Below are positions 7,708 through 15,898 of a DNA stretch of 64,000 bases, piece by piece. The stretch covers positions 29,267 through 93,266 of the forward strand of contig CAUFMG010000009.1 in the NCBI GenBank assembly GCA_959026725.1. Direction: 5' to 3'. Position 1 is the stretch's first letter, and each line of letters begins with the position of its first letter. The DNA is from an uncultured Collinsella sp. Its GTDB lineage: Bacteria; Actinomycetota; Coriobacteriia; Coriobacteriales; Coriobacteriaceae. The notes under the pieces are model-generated. The model saw only the letters and a list, made by a program, of their open reading frames with translations. It was not told where the DNA came from and did not search any database. Position numbers and translations under genes: made by a program.

Positions 7708-9804
7708 ATGGCAGACGCTAAGGATTTCCTGTTTGAGATCGGTACGGAAGAAATGCCCTCTGCACCGCTGAACAATGCCGTCAAGCAGCTTGGCGCCATG
7801 ATCGCCAAGGGTCTCGACGAGGCCGGTCTGGCCCACGGCGAGGTCCGTGTGATCTCGAGCCCGCGCCGCCTGGCTGCGCTCGTTGCTGACGTTGCCACCG
7901 CGACCGACGAGGTTCACGAGGTCAAGCGCGGCCCCGCGGCCAACATCGCCTTCGATGCCGACGGTAACGCCACCAAGGCCGCCCAGGGCTTTGCCCGCAA
8001 GTGCGGTGTGGCTGCCGAGGACCTGGTCCGTCGCGAGGACACTGACGGTCGCGAGTATGTGTTCGCCGAGAAGAACATTCCTTCCGCACCGGCTACGCCG
8101 ATTCTGACCGCTCTGTGCGAGAAGACCATCGCCGGCCTGCAGTGGCCCAACTACCGCAGCCAGCGCTGGGGTCACGAGCATGCGACCTTTGTTCGTCCGG
8201 TCCGCTGGATCTGCTGCCTTTTGGGCGAGGATGTTGTGCCCGTGTCGTTTGCCGACGTGACGAGCGGCAACACCACGCGCGGTCATCGCGTACTTGGCCC
8301 TGGCGACTATGTGGTTGCCAGCCCCGCTGTTTACGAGCAGGTGCTCGAGGACGCCGGTGTGCTTTCTGCCGAGCGTCGTCGTGAGGTCATCCTCGCCGGT
8401 ATCGCCGAGGTCGAGGCTGCCCGTCCCGGCTGCCATGTCGATACGCCCAAGAAGGTCTTTGAGGAGGTCATTAACCTCTGCGAGTGGCCGACGGTGCTCG
8501 TCGGTACCTTCGATGAGGAGTTCCTCAAGGTCCCGCACGAGATCATCTGCGAGTCCATGCTCACCAACCAGCGCTACTTCCCGATCTATGACGGCGAGGG
8601 CAAGCTCACGCGTGAGTTCGTGGTCGTTTCCAACAGCAAGCCCGAGAATGCCGAGCGCGTGATCGACGGTAACGAGCGCGTCGTGCGCGCCCGTCTGGAC
8701 GACGCAAAGTTCTTCTACGAGGAGGACCTGAAGATCTCCCTCGACGAGTTCCGTGAGCGCCTGGCCAAGGTTGCCTTCCAGGAGAAGCTCGGTAGCGTGC
8801 TCGCCAAGTCCGAGCGCATCGAGCAGCTCGCGCTCGCTATTGCCCGTGAGGCACACCTGGGTGCTCATCTGGCAGCTGACGCCGGCCGTGCCGCGCACCT
8901 GTGCAAGGCCGACCTGGTGTCCAACGCCGTCGTCGAGTTCACGAGCCAGCAGGGCGTGATGGGCGGTTATTACGCGACCGCGATGGGGGAGAACGACGAG
9001 GTCGCCCACGCCATTCGCGATCACTATCGTCCCCGCTTTGCCGGTGACGAGCTGCCCGAGGGCACCGCTGGCTGCATCGTGGCCTGTGCCGACAAGCTCG
9101 ATACCATTGCCGGTATCTTTGCCATCGACGAGCCCCCGACCGGCTCCTCCGACCCCTATGCGCTGCGTCGTGCCGCTATCGGCATCATCAACATCCTGCG
9201 CGACCGCCTGCCGATCGACCCCACGTCGCTTATCGACTTTGCGCTCGAGCTCTATAGTGAGCAGGGCATTGAGTTTGACGCCGCCGAGGTCGCCCAGCAG
9301 GTTCGTGACTTCTTCCATGGCCGCCTGGTGAGCATGGCCCGCGACGAAAAGATCCCGGCCGATACCGTTGCCGCCGTCTCCGCGGTGCACATCATCGCCC
9401 CGTCCGTCTTCTTCGCCCGCTGCGCCGCCCTCGACGAGGCCCGCAAGAATGATGCCGAGACCTTTGACAACCTGGCTACCGCCTATGCCCGTGCCGCGCA
9501 CATCTCCAAGCCCGAGCTGGGTGCGGAGTATGACCGCAGCCTGATGGGCGAGGTCGAGCTCGCGCTCGCCGACGCCTCCGAGGCTGCTCAGACCGCTGTC
9601 GATGCCGCCCTTGCTGCCGAGGACTACCCGGCCGCATTTGCCGCCCTCGCCGCCCTGCGCGCGCCCATCGACCGCTTCTTCGATGAGGTCATGGTCATGG
9701 ACAAGGACGAGCAGCTCCGCGATAATCGCCTTAAGCTGCTCAACCGCTTCGAGGCCGTTTTCTCCGGCATCGCCAACATCGGTGAGCTTGCCCGCAAAAA
9801 GTAA
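7708..9804 (+). CDS. glyS: Glycyl-tRNA synthetase beta subunit
   Basis: Beta subunit of GlyRS, which binds tRNA-Gly. The 698-residue product has the N-terminal FLFEIGTEEMPSAPL, a central segment (RWGHEHATFVRPVRW), an HD-like region (KADLVSNAVVEFTSQQGVMGGYYA), and a C-terminal anticodon-binding DALR-type region (FFDEVMVMDKDEQLRDNRLKLL). Length is normal for the family. It pairs directly with glyQ. Confidence 0.97.
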   Translation: MADAKDFLFEIGTEEMPSAPLNNAVKQLGAMIAKGLDEAGLAHGEVRVISSPRRLAALVADVATATDEVHEVKRGPAANIAFDADGNATKAAQGFARKCGVAAEDLVRREDTDGREYVFAEKNIPSAPATPILTALCEKTIAGLQWPNYRSQRWGHEHATFVRPVRWICCLLGEDVVPVSFADVTSGNTTRGHRVLGPGDYVVASPAVYEQVLEDAGVLSAERRREVILAGIAEVEAARPGCHVDTPKKVFEEVINLCEWPTVLVGTFDEEFLKVPHEIICESMLTNQRYFPIYDGEGKLTREFVVVSNSKPENAERVIDGNERVVRARLDDAKFFYEEDLKISLDEFRERLAKVAFQEKLGSVLAKSERIEQLALAIAREAHLGAHLAADAGRAAHLCKADLVSNAVVEFTSQQGVMGGYYATAMGENDEVAHAIRDHYRPRFAGDELPEGTAGCIVACADKLDTIAGIFAIDEPPTGSSDPYALRRAAIGIINILRDRLPIDPTSLIDFALELYSEQGIEFDAAEVAQQVRDFFHGRLVSMARDEKIPADTVAAVSAVHIIAPSVFFARCAALDEARKNDAETFDNLATAYARAAHISKPELGAEYDRSLMGEVELALADASEAAQTAVDAALAAEDYPAAFAALAALRAPIDRFFDEVMVMDKDEQLRDNRLKLLNRFEAVFSGIANIGELARKK

Positions 9805-9838
9805 GCCAGCTTGCGCATAAGCGCAAAAGGAGCCCCGC

Positions 9839-10714
9839 ATGGATTGCCCGGTCACCGCTCGTCCCACCGTTATCGTTATCTCCGACTCGCTCGGTGATAC
9901 CGCTTGTGAGGTGGTGCTTGCGGCGTCCGGGCAATTTGATGAAGGGGCTTTTCGCGTTTTGCGCCTGCCCAAGGTGACCTCCGTGGAGCAGGTCAAGTCA
10001 TTTGTGGGGCCGCGCGTCGATGCCGACCATCGCGATATCGCCGTGTTCCATACCATCGTCGACCCGGCCCTTCGTGCTCGCGTGCTCGACTACCTGGGCA
10101 TGCTGCACATTCGCTCGGTCGACCTGATCGGTCCGACGCTTGCCGTGCTTACGTCGCTCATCGGGGCGCCGCCCAAGGGCGTTGCGGGCGTGATTCACAA
10201 GACCGATGACCGCTATTTCCATCGCATTGAGGCTATGGAGTATTTCGTTGAGCACGATGACGGTCGTGGTTGTGACGATCTGTCGGGTGCTGATATCGTG
10301 CTGCTGGGCGTGTCGCGCACGTCCAAGACCCCGCTGTCGATGTATTTAGCCTATCAGGGCTACAAGGTCGCCAATGTCCCACTGGCGCATGGCATGGAGC
10401 CGCCCAAGTCGATTTACGAGGTCGACCCGATGCGCCTGTTCGGCCTAATTTCGACCGTTGACGTGATTTCTGAGATCCGCGATAGCCGCTTGGGGGATGA
10501 TTACGCCCGTGCCGTTGCCGGCTCCTATGCTGAGCCCGAGAGCGTACGCAGCGAGCTCGAGGAGGCCCGTGCCCTCATGAAGCGCCTGGGCTGCTTTGTG
10601 GTGCGCACCGACGGTAAAGCCATCGAGGAAAGCGCTGCCGAGATCATTGCCCACCTCGAGGAGATCCAGGAAGCCAGGGGCCGCCGTGCCGCCCGCCGCG
10701 CTCAACAAAAGTAG
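9839..10714 (+). CDS. PPDK regulatory protein (kinase/pyrophosphorylase, DUF299)
   Basis: Bifunctional regulator that inactivates pyruvate phosphate dikinase by ADP-dependent threonine phosphorylation and reactivates it by phosphate-dependent dephosphorylation. The 291-residue product has the DUF299 fold, with a P-loop-like GVSRTSKT at residues 157-164 and the N-terminal ISDSLGDTACEVV. The related regulator of PEP synthase (PpsR) is in the same family. The ppdK gene 326 bases downstream, which has the target Thr next to the catalytic His, makes PPDK the likely substrate. A Lys/Arg/Ala-rich tail ends the protein. Confidence 0.9.
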   Translation: MDCPVTARPTVIVISDSLGDTACEVVLAASGQFDEGAFRVLRLPKVTSVEQVKSFVGPRVDADHRDIAVFHTIVDPALRARVLDYLGMLHIRSVDLIGPTLAVLTSLIGAPPKGVAGVIHKTDDRYFHRIEAMEYFVEHDDGRGCDDLSGADIVLLGVSRTSKTPLSMYLAYQGYKVANVPLAHGMEPPKSIYEVDPMRLFGLISTVDVISEIRDSRLGDDYARAVAGSYAEPESVRSELEEARALMKRLGCFVVRTDGKAIEESAAEIIAHLEEIQEARGRRAARRAQQK

Positions 10715-10773
10715 CTCACTTGGGACAAGGTTGTTTGGGTAGCTAATTTGGGACGGGGTTCTTTTAGCTACCC
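10711..10773. repeat. REP-like hairpin units, copy B (one half and one full)
   Basis: A half unit (GTAGCTCACTTGGGAC, from 10711) begins at the stop codon of the PPDK regulator. A full unit follows at 10737-10773, bounded by GGGTAGCT (10737-10744) and AGCTACCC (10766-10773). It matches the unit after rsfS at 2691. The rest of the 10715-11040 gap holds the GTTTACC repeats and the ppdK promoter region. Confidence 0.55.
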
Positions 10774-10880
10774 AAAGAGAATACTTGGAAATAATGCTGA
10801 TAAATGGTAAAGCGATTTAGCAAAAACATCGCATCCGACCTGCATTTTCCTTGTAGTGGTATCTTCATAAGGTAACCACC

Positions 10881-10917
10881 TTTACCTACCGTTTACCGCC
10901 GGTTTTAGCACGTTTAC
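10881..10917 (+). promoter_or_regulatory. Repeated TTTACC motifs upstream of ppdK
   Basis: TTTACC occurs at 10881, 10892 and 10912, spaced 11 and 20 bases apart, close to one and two helical turns. A GGTAAA on the opposite strand sits at 10805. A TATAGT box at 10960-10965 lies about 45 bases further on and is bracketed by the inverted pair CCCGCCG (10953) and CGGCGGG (10984). The layout suits an activator site for ppdK. The regulator is unknown. Confidence 0.4.
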
Positions 10918-11040
10918 CAAACCGCGCACCCTCTGCTCAAGCCTGTCCAAAACCCGCCGTATAGTTCCCTCACGGCCCGCATCCGGCGGGTCGATTCGTT
11001 ACCACGGTCGTGCGCGTAAGCGCATGGAAGGGGAAGTATC

Positions 11041-13791
11041 GTGAGCGATTGCAAGAGGGTTTACCGTTTTGGAACCGACGCCCAGGGCACCTGTGTCACC
11101 GAGGGCGACAAGTCCATGAACTTTGTGCTTGGTGGCAAGGGCGCTAACCTTGCCGAGATGAGCCGCATAGGCCTGCCGGTTCCCGGTGGCTTTACCATTA
11201 CCTGCCAGACTTGCGTCGAGTACTCCGGTGCCGGCAACGTGTGGCCCGGGGGCGCACTCGATGAGATCGTTGCTGCCGAGGCGGACCTCGAGGCCCGCTG
11301 CGGCAAGAAGCTCGGCGACGCCTCCGATCCGCTGCTCGTGTCGGTTCGCTCGGGCGCTCCGTTCTCCATGCCCGGTATGATGGACACGGTCCTCAACTTG
11401 GGCCTCAATGACGATTCCGTCCAGGGCCTCATCGCGCAGACGCAGAACCCGCGTTTTGCCTGGGATAGCTACCGCCGCTTTATCCAGATGTTTTCCAATG
11501 TCGTCATGGGCGTTGACGCCGACCTGTTCGAGAACGCCCTGACCCAGGCCCGTCTGGTCGCCGGCGTTCGCGTCGATTCCGAGCTTTCGGCCGAGGACCT
11601 GCAGGAACTCGTCGAGACCTTCAAGGGGATCTTCTCCGAGAACGTCGAGGCCGCCCTGTATCCCGAGCTCGAGGTTGCCGACGGCAAGCCCGTCTTCCCG
11701 CACGATCCTGAGCTTCAGCTGCGCCTTGCCATCCAGGCCGTCTTTGGCAGCTGGATGAACGAGCGTGCCTGCATCTACCGCAAGCAGCATGGCATTTCCG
11801 ACGACCTCGGCACCGCCGTCAACGTACAGGCCATGGCCTTTGGCAACAAGGGCGAGACCTCTGCGACGGGCGTCGCCTTTACGCGTAATCCGGCCGACGG
11901 CACCAAGGAGTTCTACGGTGACTTTTTGGTCAACGCCCAGGGCGAGGACGTCGTCGCCGGTATCCGCAACACCGAGCCCATCGCCGACCTCAAGGCCACC
12001 CCGGGCCTCGAGTCTGCAGGTGAGGAGCTCGAGCGCGTGTTCCTGACGCTCGAGGACCATTACCGCGATATGTGCGATATCGAGTTCACCATCGAGCAGG
12101 GCAAGCTCTGGATGCTCCAGACACGCGTGGGTAAACGCACTGCCACCGCCGCCCTGCGCATCGCCATCGAAATGGTCGAGGAGGGCCTGATCACCCGCGA
12201 AGAGGCCGTGAGCCGTATCGATCCCGCGCAACTCGACCAGCTCCTGCACCCGCAGTTTGACGCTTCCAAGAGGTACGAGGCGCTGGCCAGCGGTCTGAAC
12301 GCCAGCCCCGGCGCCGCCGTGGGCGAGGTCGTGTTCTCGAGCGATGACGCCGTCGCGCGCGCAAACGAGGGTCATAAGGTTATCTTGGTCCGTTGGGAGA
12401 CCAACCCCGACGACTTGAAGGGCATGGTCGCCGCCGAGGGCATCCTGACCAGCCACGGTGGCAAGACGAGCCATGCCGCTGTTATCGCCCGCGGTATGGG
12501 TACGCCCTGCGTCTGCGGCGTTGAGCGCTTCCACATCGATGCCGCCGAGAAGGTCGTGCGCATCGAGGGCAGCGACCGCGTGCTGCACGAGGGCGACATC
12601 ATCTCCATCGACGGCACCCAGGGCATCGTCGTCGACGGTCCCGTCGACCTGGTCTCCGCTGAGCTCACCGGCGACCTGGACACCATCCTGTCCTGGGCCG
12701 ACGAGATTCGTCTGGACGAGACCTGTGGCCACGCCAACCATGTGCGCGTCAACGCCGACAACCCTGAGGACGCCGAGCTCGCCCTCGAGTTTGGTGCCGA
12801 GGCCATAGGCCTGTGCCGCACCGAGCACATGTTCCTGGGCGATCGCAAGAATATCATCCAGAGCTTTATCCTGTCTGACGATGAGGCCGTGAAGCAGCAG
12901 GCCCTGTCCGACCTGCTCAAGGTTCAGACCGAGGACTTCCTGGCGATGTTCAAGACCATGTCCGGTCGCGATGTGGTCGTCCGCCTGCTCGATCCGCCGC
13001 TTCATGAGTTCTTGGATAATCCTCGCGAGCTCGAGGTCGCCATCACCAAGAAGGAAGCCGCTGGCGCCGGCGAGGAAGAGCTTGCCGCCTTGCGTGGCCG
13101 CCTACGTCGCATCGATAGCATGGTCGAGTCCAACCCGATGCTCGGCCTGCGCGGTGTGCGTCTGTCCGTCGTCTTTGGGGATCTGCCGCTCATGCAGGTT
13201 CGTGCCGTCGCCACGGCTGCTGCCCGCCTTATCAAGGAGGGCGTCGACCCGCGTCCCGAGATCATGGTTCCGCTCGTTTCCATCACGGCCGAGCATGTCC
13301 AGACCCGCGAGGTTATCGAGCGCGTGATCGCCGAGGTTTCCGCCGAGGAGGGCGTCGAGCTCAACATCCCCGTGGGCACGATGCTCGAGCTGCCGCGCGC
13401 CTGCATGGTCGCCGATGAGATCGCCCTGCACGCCGACTTCTTCTGCTTTGGCACCAACGACCTCACACAGACGACCTTCGGCTTCTCGCGCGACGACGCC
13501 GAGGCCAAGTTCATTCCGCTGTACCTGCACAAGAAGATCCTGAAGGACAACCCCTTCGAGACCATCGACATAGCGGTGCTCGAGCTGGTGCGTATGGCCG
13601 TCGAGAAGGGCCGCGCCACCAATCCCGACATGCACTTTGGCGTGTGCGGCGAGCACGGTGGCGACCCCAAGTCCATCAAGGGCCTGTTTAACGTGGCCGA
13701 CGTGGACTACGTGTCCTGCTCGCCCTACCGTGTGCCGGTCGCGCGTCTTGCTGCCGCCCAGGCCAAGCTCGAGGCAAAGCGTTCCGCCTAA
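11041..13791 (+). CDS. ppdK: Pyruvate, phosphate dikinase
   Basis: Interconverts pyruvate, ATP and phosphate with PEP, AMP and pyrophosphate. In anaerobes it serves glycolysis or gluconeogenesis. The 916-residue product has the N-terminal ATP-grasp domain (NFVLGGKGANLAEM, SVRSGAPFSMPGMMDTVLN), the swivelling phosphohistidine domain GGKTSHAAVIARG with His478, and the C-terminal PEP/pyruvate barrel with FGVCGEHGGDP (Cys869). Thr476, two residues before the His, is the position PDRP phosphorylates in known enzymes. The start is GTG at 11041, with ggaaggggaag upstream. Confidence 0.97.
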   Translation: MSDCKRVYRFGTDAQGTCVTEGDKSMNFVLGGKGANLAEMSRIGLPVPGGFTITCQTCVEYSGAGNVWPGGALDEIVAAEADLEARCGKKLGDASDPLLVSVRSGAPFSMPGMMDTVLNLGLNDDSVQGLIAQTQNPRFAWDSYRRFIQMFSNVVMGVDADLFENALTQARLVAGVRVDSELSAEDLQELVETFKGIFSENVEAALYPELEVADGKPVFPHDPELQLRLAIQAVFGSWMNERACIYRKQHGISDDLGTAVNVQAMAFGNKGETSATGVAFTRNPADGTKEFYGDFLVNAQGEDVVAGIRNTEPIADLKATPGLESAGEELERVFLTLEDHYRDMCDIEFTIEQGKLWMLQTRVGKRTATAALRIAIEMVEEGLITREEAVSRIDPAQLDQLLHPQFDASKRYEALASGLNASPGAAVGEVVFSSDDAVARANEGHKVILVRWETNPDDLKGMVAAEGILTSHGGKTSHAAVIARGMGTPCVCGVERFHIDAAEKVVRIEGSDRVLHEGDIISIDGTQGIVVDGPVDLVSAELTGDLDTILSWADEIRLDETCGHANHVRVNADNPEDAELALEFGAEAIGLCRTEHMFLGDRKNIIQSFILSDDEAVKQQALSDLLKVQTEDFLAMFKTMSGRDVVVRLLDPPLHEFLDNPRELEVAITKKEAAGAGEEELAALRGRLRRIDSMVESNPMLGLRGVRLSVVFGDLPLMQVRAVATAAARLIKEGVDPRPEIMVPLVSITAEHVQTREVIERVIAEVSAEEGVELNIPVGTMLELPRACMVADEIALHADFFCFGTNDLTQTTFGFSRDDAEAKFIPLYLHKKILKDNPFETIDIAVLELVRMAVEKGRATNPDMHFGVCGEHGGDPKSIKGLFNVADVDYVSCSPYRVPVARLAAAQAKLEAKRSA

Positions 13792-13829
13792 CGTTTTGCG
13801 TCCAGACGCCTAGCGTAGCCCCCTTCATG

Positions 13830-13857
13830 CCGCCCGTCTCATTCGTGAGACGGGCGG
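13830..13857 (+). terminator. Terminator after ppdK
   Basis: A perfect 12-bp stem, CCGCCCGTCTCA with its complement, closed by a TTCG tetraloop. The following T-run is weak (ttatc). Confidence 0.75.
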
Positions 13858-13903
13858 TTATCATGTGCGGGTTTTGTCTTTTTGTCTGCGTAAAAAATTG
13901 TTC

Positions 13904-13931
13904 TTGCAGCAGAAACCCGCGCGTGTATACT
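13904..13931 (+). promoter_or_regulatory. Promoter of rplS
   Basis: TTGCAG (13904-13909) and TATACT (13926-13931) with a 16-base spacer. The leader of about 60 bases contains a GTGCCG/CGGCAC stem (13953-13958 with 13971-13976) just before the ribosome-binding site. Confidence 0.6.
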
Positions 13932-14000
13932 CGAATACGTTTGTTCAACTACGTGCCGGCCAAGGTGGTACGGCACCTCTAGAAGAGTAAGGAATTGCAC

Positions 14001-14342
14001 ATGGATTACATCCGCGCAATCGAGCGTCAGCAGATCCGCGAGGACATTCCTCAGGTTCGCGTCGCCGACAACGTCAAGGTTCACTACCGCATTAAGGAAG
14101 GCGACCGCGAGCGCATCCAGGTCTTCCAGGGCGACGTCATCCGCATGGCCGGCGCCGGTGCCCGCGAGACCTTCACCGTCCGCAAGATGTCCTTCGGTGT
14201 CGGTGTTGAGCGTACCTTCCCGCTTCACAGCCCCAAGATCGCCAAGCTCGAGGTCGTTCGTCATGGTCGCGTCCGTCGCGCCAAGCTGTACTACCTCCGC
14301 GACAAGGTGGGCAAGGCTGCTCGCATCCCCGAGAAGCGCTAA
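14001..14342 (+). CDS. rplS: 50S ribosomal protein L19
   Basis: Large-subunit protein at the 30S-50S interface, 113 residues. The family motifs are DNVKVHYRIKEGDRERIQVFQG and RTFPLHSPKIAKLEVVRHGRVRRAKLYYLRD. The ATG at 14001 has AGTAAGGA seven bases upstream and is preferred over the TTG at 13995. In many bacteria rplS ends the rpsP-rimM-trmD operon. Here it stands about 7 kb downstream with its own promoter and terminator. Confidence 0.95.
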   Translation: MDYIRAIERQQIREDIPQVRVADNVKVHYRIKEGDRERIQVFQGDVIRMAGAGARETFTVRKMSFGVGVERTFPLHSPKIAKLEVVRHGRVRRAKLYYLRDKVGKAARIPEKR

Positions 14343-14376
14343 GAAGATCGCAGCGTCTGTCCACTCGTTTGGACAC

Positions 14377-14406
14377 AAGGGTCACCTTCGGGTGGCCCTT
14401 CTTTTT
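14377..14406 (+). terminator. Terminator after rplS
   Basis: A 10-bp stem with one G-U pair (14377-14386 with 14391-14400), a TTCG loop, and a CTTTTTAT tail. Confidence 0.85.
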
Positions 14407-14435
14407 ATCTGATTTGCATGCAAGGAGGGCCTGGT

Positions 14436-15224
14436 ATGGCCAACATGACGAGCTCGGTTTCGGCATCGCAGGTTGCCGGTGAGTTGGCGAGCGCTACGTT
14501 TGAGGAGATTCCCGCCCTCGTGGAGCATTATCGCGAGGACCCGCGCCAGCAGGTGATCAAGGCTTGTGAACGCGCCCTCAAACGCCATGCCAAAGAGCTT
14601 GCCGAGCGCGAGCGCGTCAATGACATGTACGAGCTTATGTATGAGCTTGGCGGCGATGGTGTGGTCGTTGGTGTCGACGAGGTGGGTCGCGGATCGGTGG
14701 CTGGTCCCCTGACGGTGTGTGCCGTGTGCCTTCCCATGGAGCCGCGCGTCTGGGGCATCAACGATTCCAAAAAGCTCACGCCGGCGCGCCGCGAGCTGCT
14801 CTCGGTGAAGATTGCCGAGGTGGCGACGGCGATCGGTTTTTGCCATATCGCGCCTGCGGATATCGATGAGATGGGTATGGCCCGCGCTATCCGTACCGCC
14901 GTCGCGGGTGCGGTGGCCGATACGGGGCTCGAGCCCGATTGCGTGCTTATGGACGGTAACCCCTTGGGCGCCGTTCCCAACGAGCGCGACGTGGTGAAGG
15001 GCGATGCCAAAATCGCCTGCATCGCCGCGGCGTCCATCATGGCCAAGGTCACGCGTGACGAGATGATGGTCGAGTACGACGCCGAGTATCCCGAGTACCA
15101 TCTGGCCGAGTCGAAGGGCTATGCAAGCCCCGAGCATATCGAGGCCATTCGCAAACATGGACTTTGTCCTTTGCACCGCGTGAGCTTTTGCGGAAACTTT
15201 TTGCAGACTGAGCGCCTTTTCTAG
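14436..15224 (+). CDS. rnhB: Ribonuclease HII
   Basis: Cuts RNA in RNA-DNA hybrids and at single ribonucleotides in DNA. The 262-residue product has the catalytic VGVDEVGRGSVAGPL, the DSKKLTPARR region, and the downstream acidic residues (VLMDGNPL and the ASIMAKVTRDEMM helix). About 75 residues precede the catalytic domain (VEHYREDPRQQVIKACERAL). This extension is known in Gram-positive RNase HII. The ATG at 14436 has AAGGAGG seven bases upstream. Confidence 0.94.
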   Translation: MANMTSSVSASQVAGELASATFEEIPALVEHYREDPRQQVIKACERALKRHAKELAERERVNDMYELMYELGGDGVVVGVDEVGRGSVAGPLTVCAVCLPMEPRVWGINDSKKLTPARRELLSVKIAEVATAIGFCHIAPADIDEMGMARAIRTAVAGAVADTGLEPDCVLMDGNPLGAVPNERDVVKGDAKIACIAAASIMAKVTRDEMMVEYDAEYPEYHLAESKGYASPEHIEAIRKHGLCPLHRVSFCGNFLQTERLF

Positions 15225-15272
15225 GTCAATTGTGGAGACAGGAACCTTAAGGGTTCCATAAACCTGCTGGTA

Positions 15273-15308
15273 GGGGCCGTGTGCAGCGCTATTGTTGCGC
15301 GCGGCCCC
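15273..15308 (+). terminator. Terminator-like hairpin after rnhB
   Basis: A GC-rich stem of about 13 bp with two G-U pairs (15273-15285 with 15296-15308), followed by a loose T-rich stretch. A smaller GGAACC/GGTTCC hairpin sits at 15241-15257. I see nothing else in the 188-base rnhB-yraN gap. Confidence 0.55.
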
Positions 15309-15412
15309 TCATTTGTCGGCATTTGGTTTGCTTTTGGTTTGCTTCCGGTACTTACCCGCATGAAACCTGCCCTCATTATCGAGGCAATGCAGAGAGCGGG
15401 AAAGGAGACCCC

Positions 15413-15898
15413 ATGTGCGCCGCAGGCAAATTGAGTAAGACGCAGCAGCTCAAGGAGCGTTGGGAAGAGGGGGAGCTCGATTGCGGGTCGATCACGCCCG
15501 AGTTTATCAAGGGACTCAGTCCTCGCGAGCTCGGTATGCTGGGCGAGCTTATCGCAATCGATTACTTTAACGAGCGCGGCTATACATTGCTGGAACAAGG
15601 CTATCGATGCTCGGAGGGCGAGGCCGACCTGGTTCTGCTCGATGAGCTCGACGATGTGGTGGTGATGGCCGAGGTCAAGACCAGGCGTGTTGCGCTGGAT
15701 TGTGACACGCGGGTGTTTCCCGAGGAAGCGGTGAATGCCCAAAAGCAGCGGCGCTATCGTCGCATCGCGAGTTGCTATCTCATGGAGCATTATCCGCTCA
15801 AGGCGATCCGCTTCGATGCCGTGGGTGTCACCATTCGCGGCGGGCATATCGCCGAGATCGAGCACCAGTACAACGCGTTCGATTGGCAGGTGTCGTGA
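15413..15898 (+). CDS. YraN/UPF0102 family nuclease-like protein
   Basis: Member of the UPF0102 family, which has a restriction-endonuclease-like fold. Its biological role is unclear. The 161-residue product shows the fold's acidic residues in GEADLV and EVKTR, after MLGELIAIDYFNERGYTLLEQGYRC. About 40 residues precede the usual start. The ATG at 15413 has AAAGGAG nearby and is chosen over an upstream in-frame ATG at 15281, which would cover the hairpin. It overlaps comM by one base, matching the common rnhB-yraN-comM-dprA order. Confidence 0.85.
   Translation: MCAAGKLSKTQQLKERWEEGELDCGSITPEFIKGLSPRELGMLGELIAIDYFNERGYTLLEQGYRCSEGEADLVLLDELDDVVVMAEVKTRRVALDCDTRVFPEEAVNAQKQRRYRRIASCYLMEHYPLKAIRFDAVGVTIRGGHIAEIEHQYNAFDWQVS

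Noticed and set aside
6802..10056. Very long minus-strand open frame (over 1,000 codons) opposite glyQ, glyS and the PPDK regulator
   Set aside because: It is a shadow of strong GC3 codon use in the plus-strand genes, which have clear family motifs. Its translation shows no known domain. Other long antisense frames opposite ppdK, proS, adhE and dnaJ-mtaB were rejected for the same reason.
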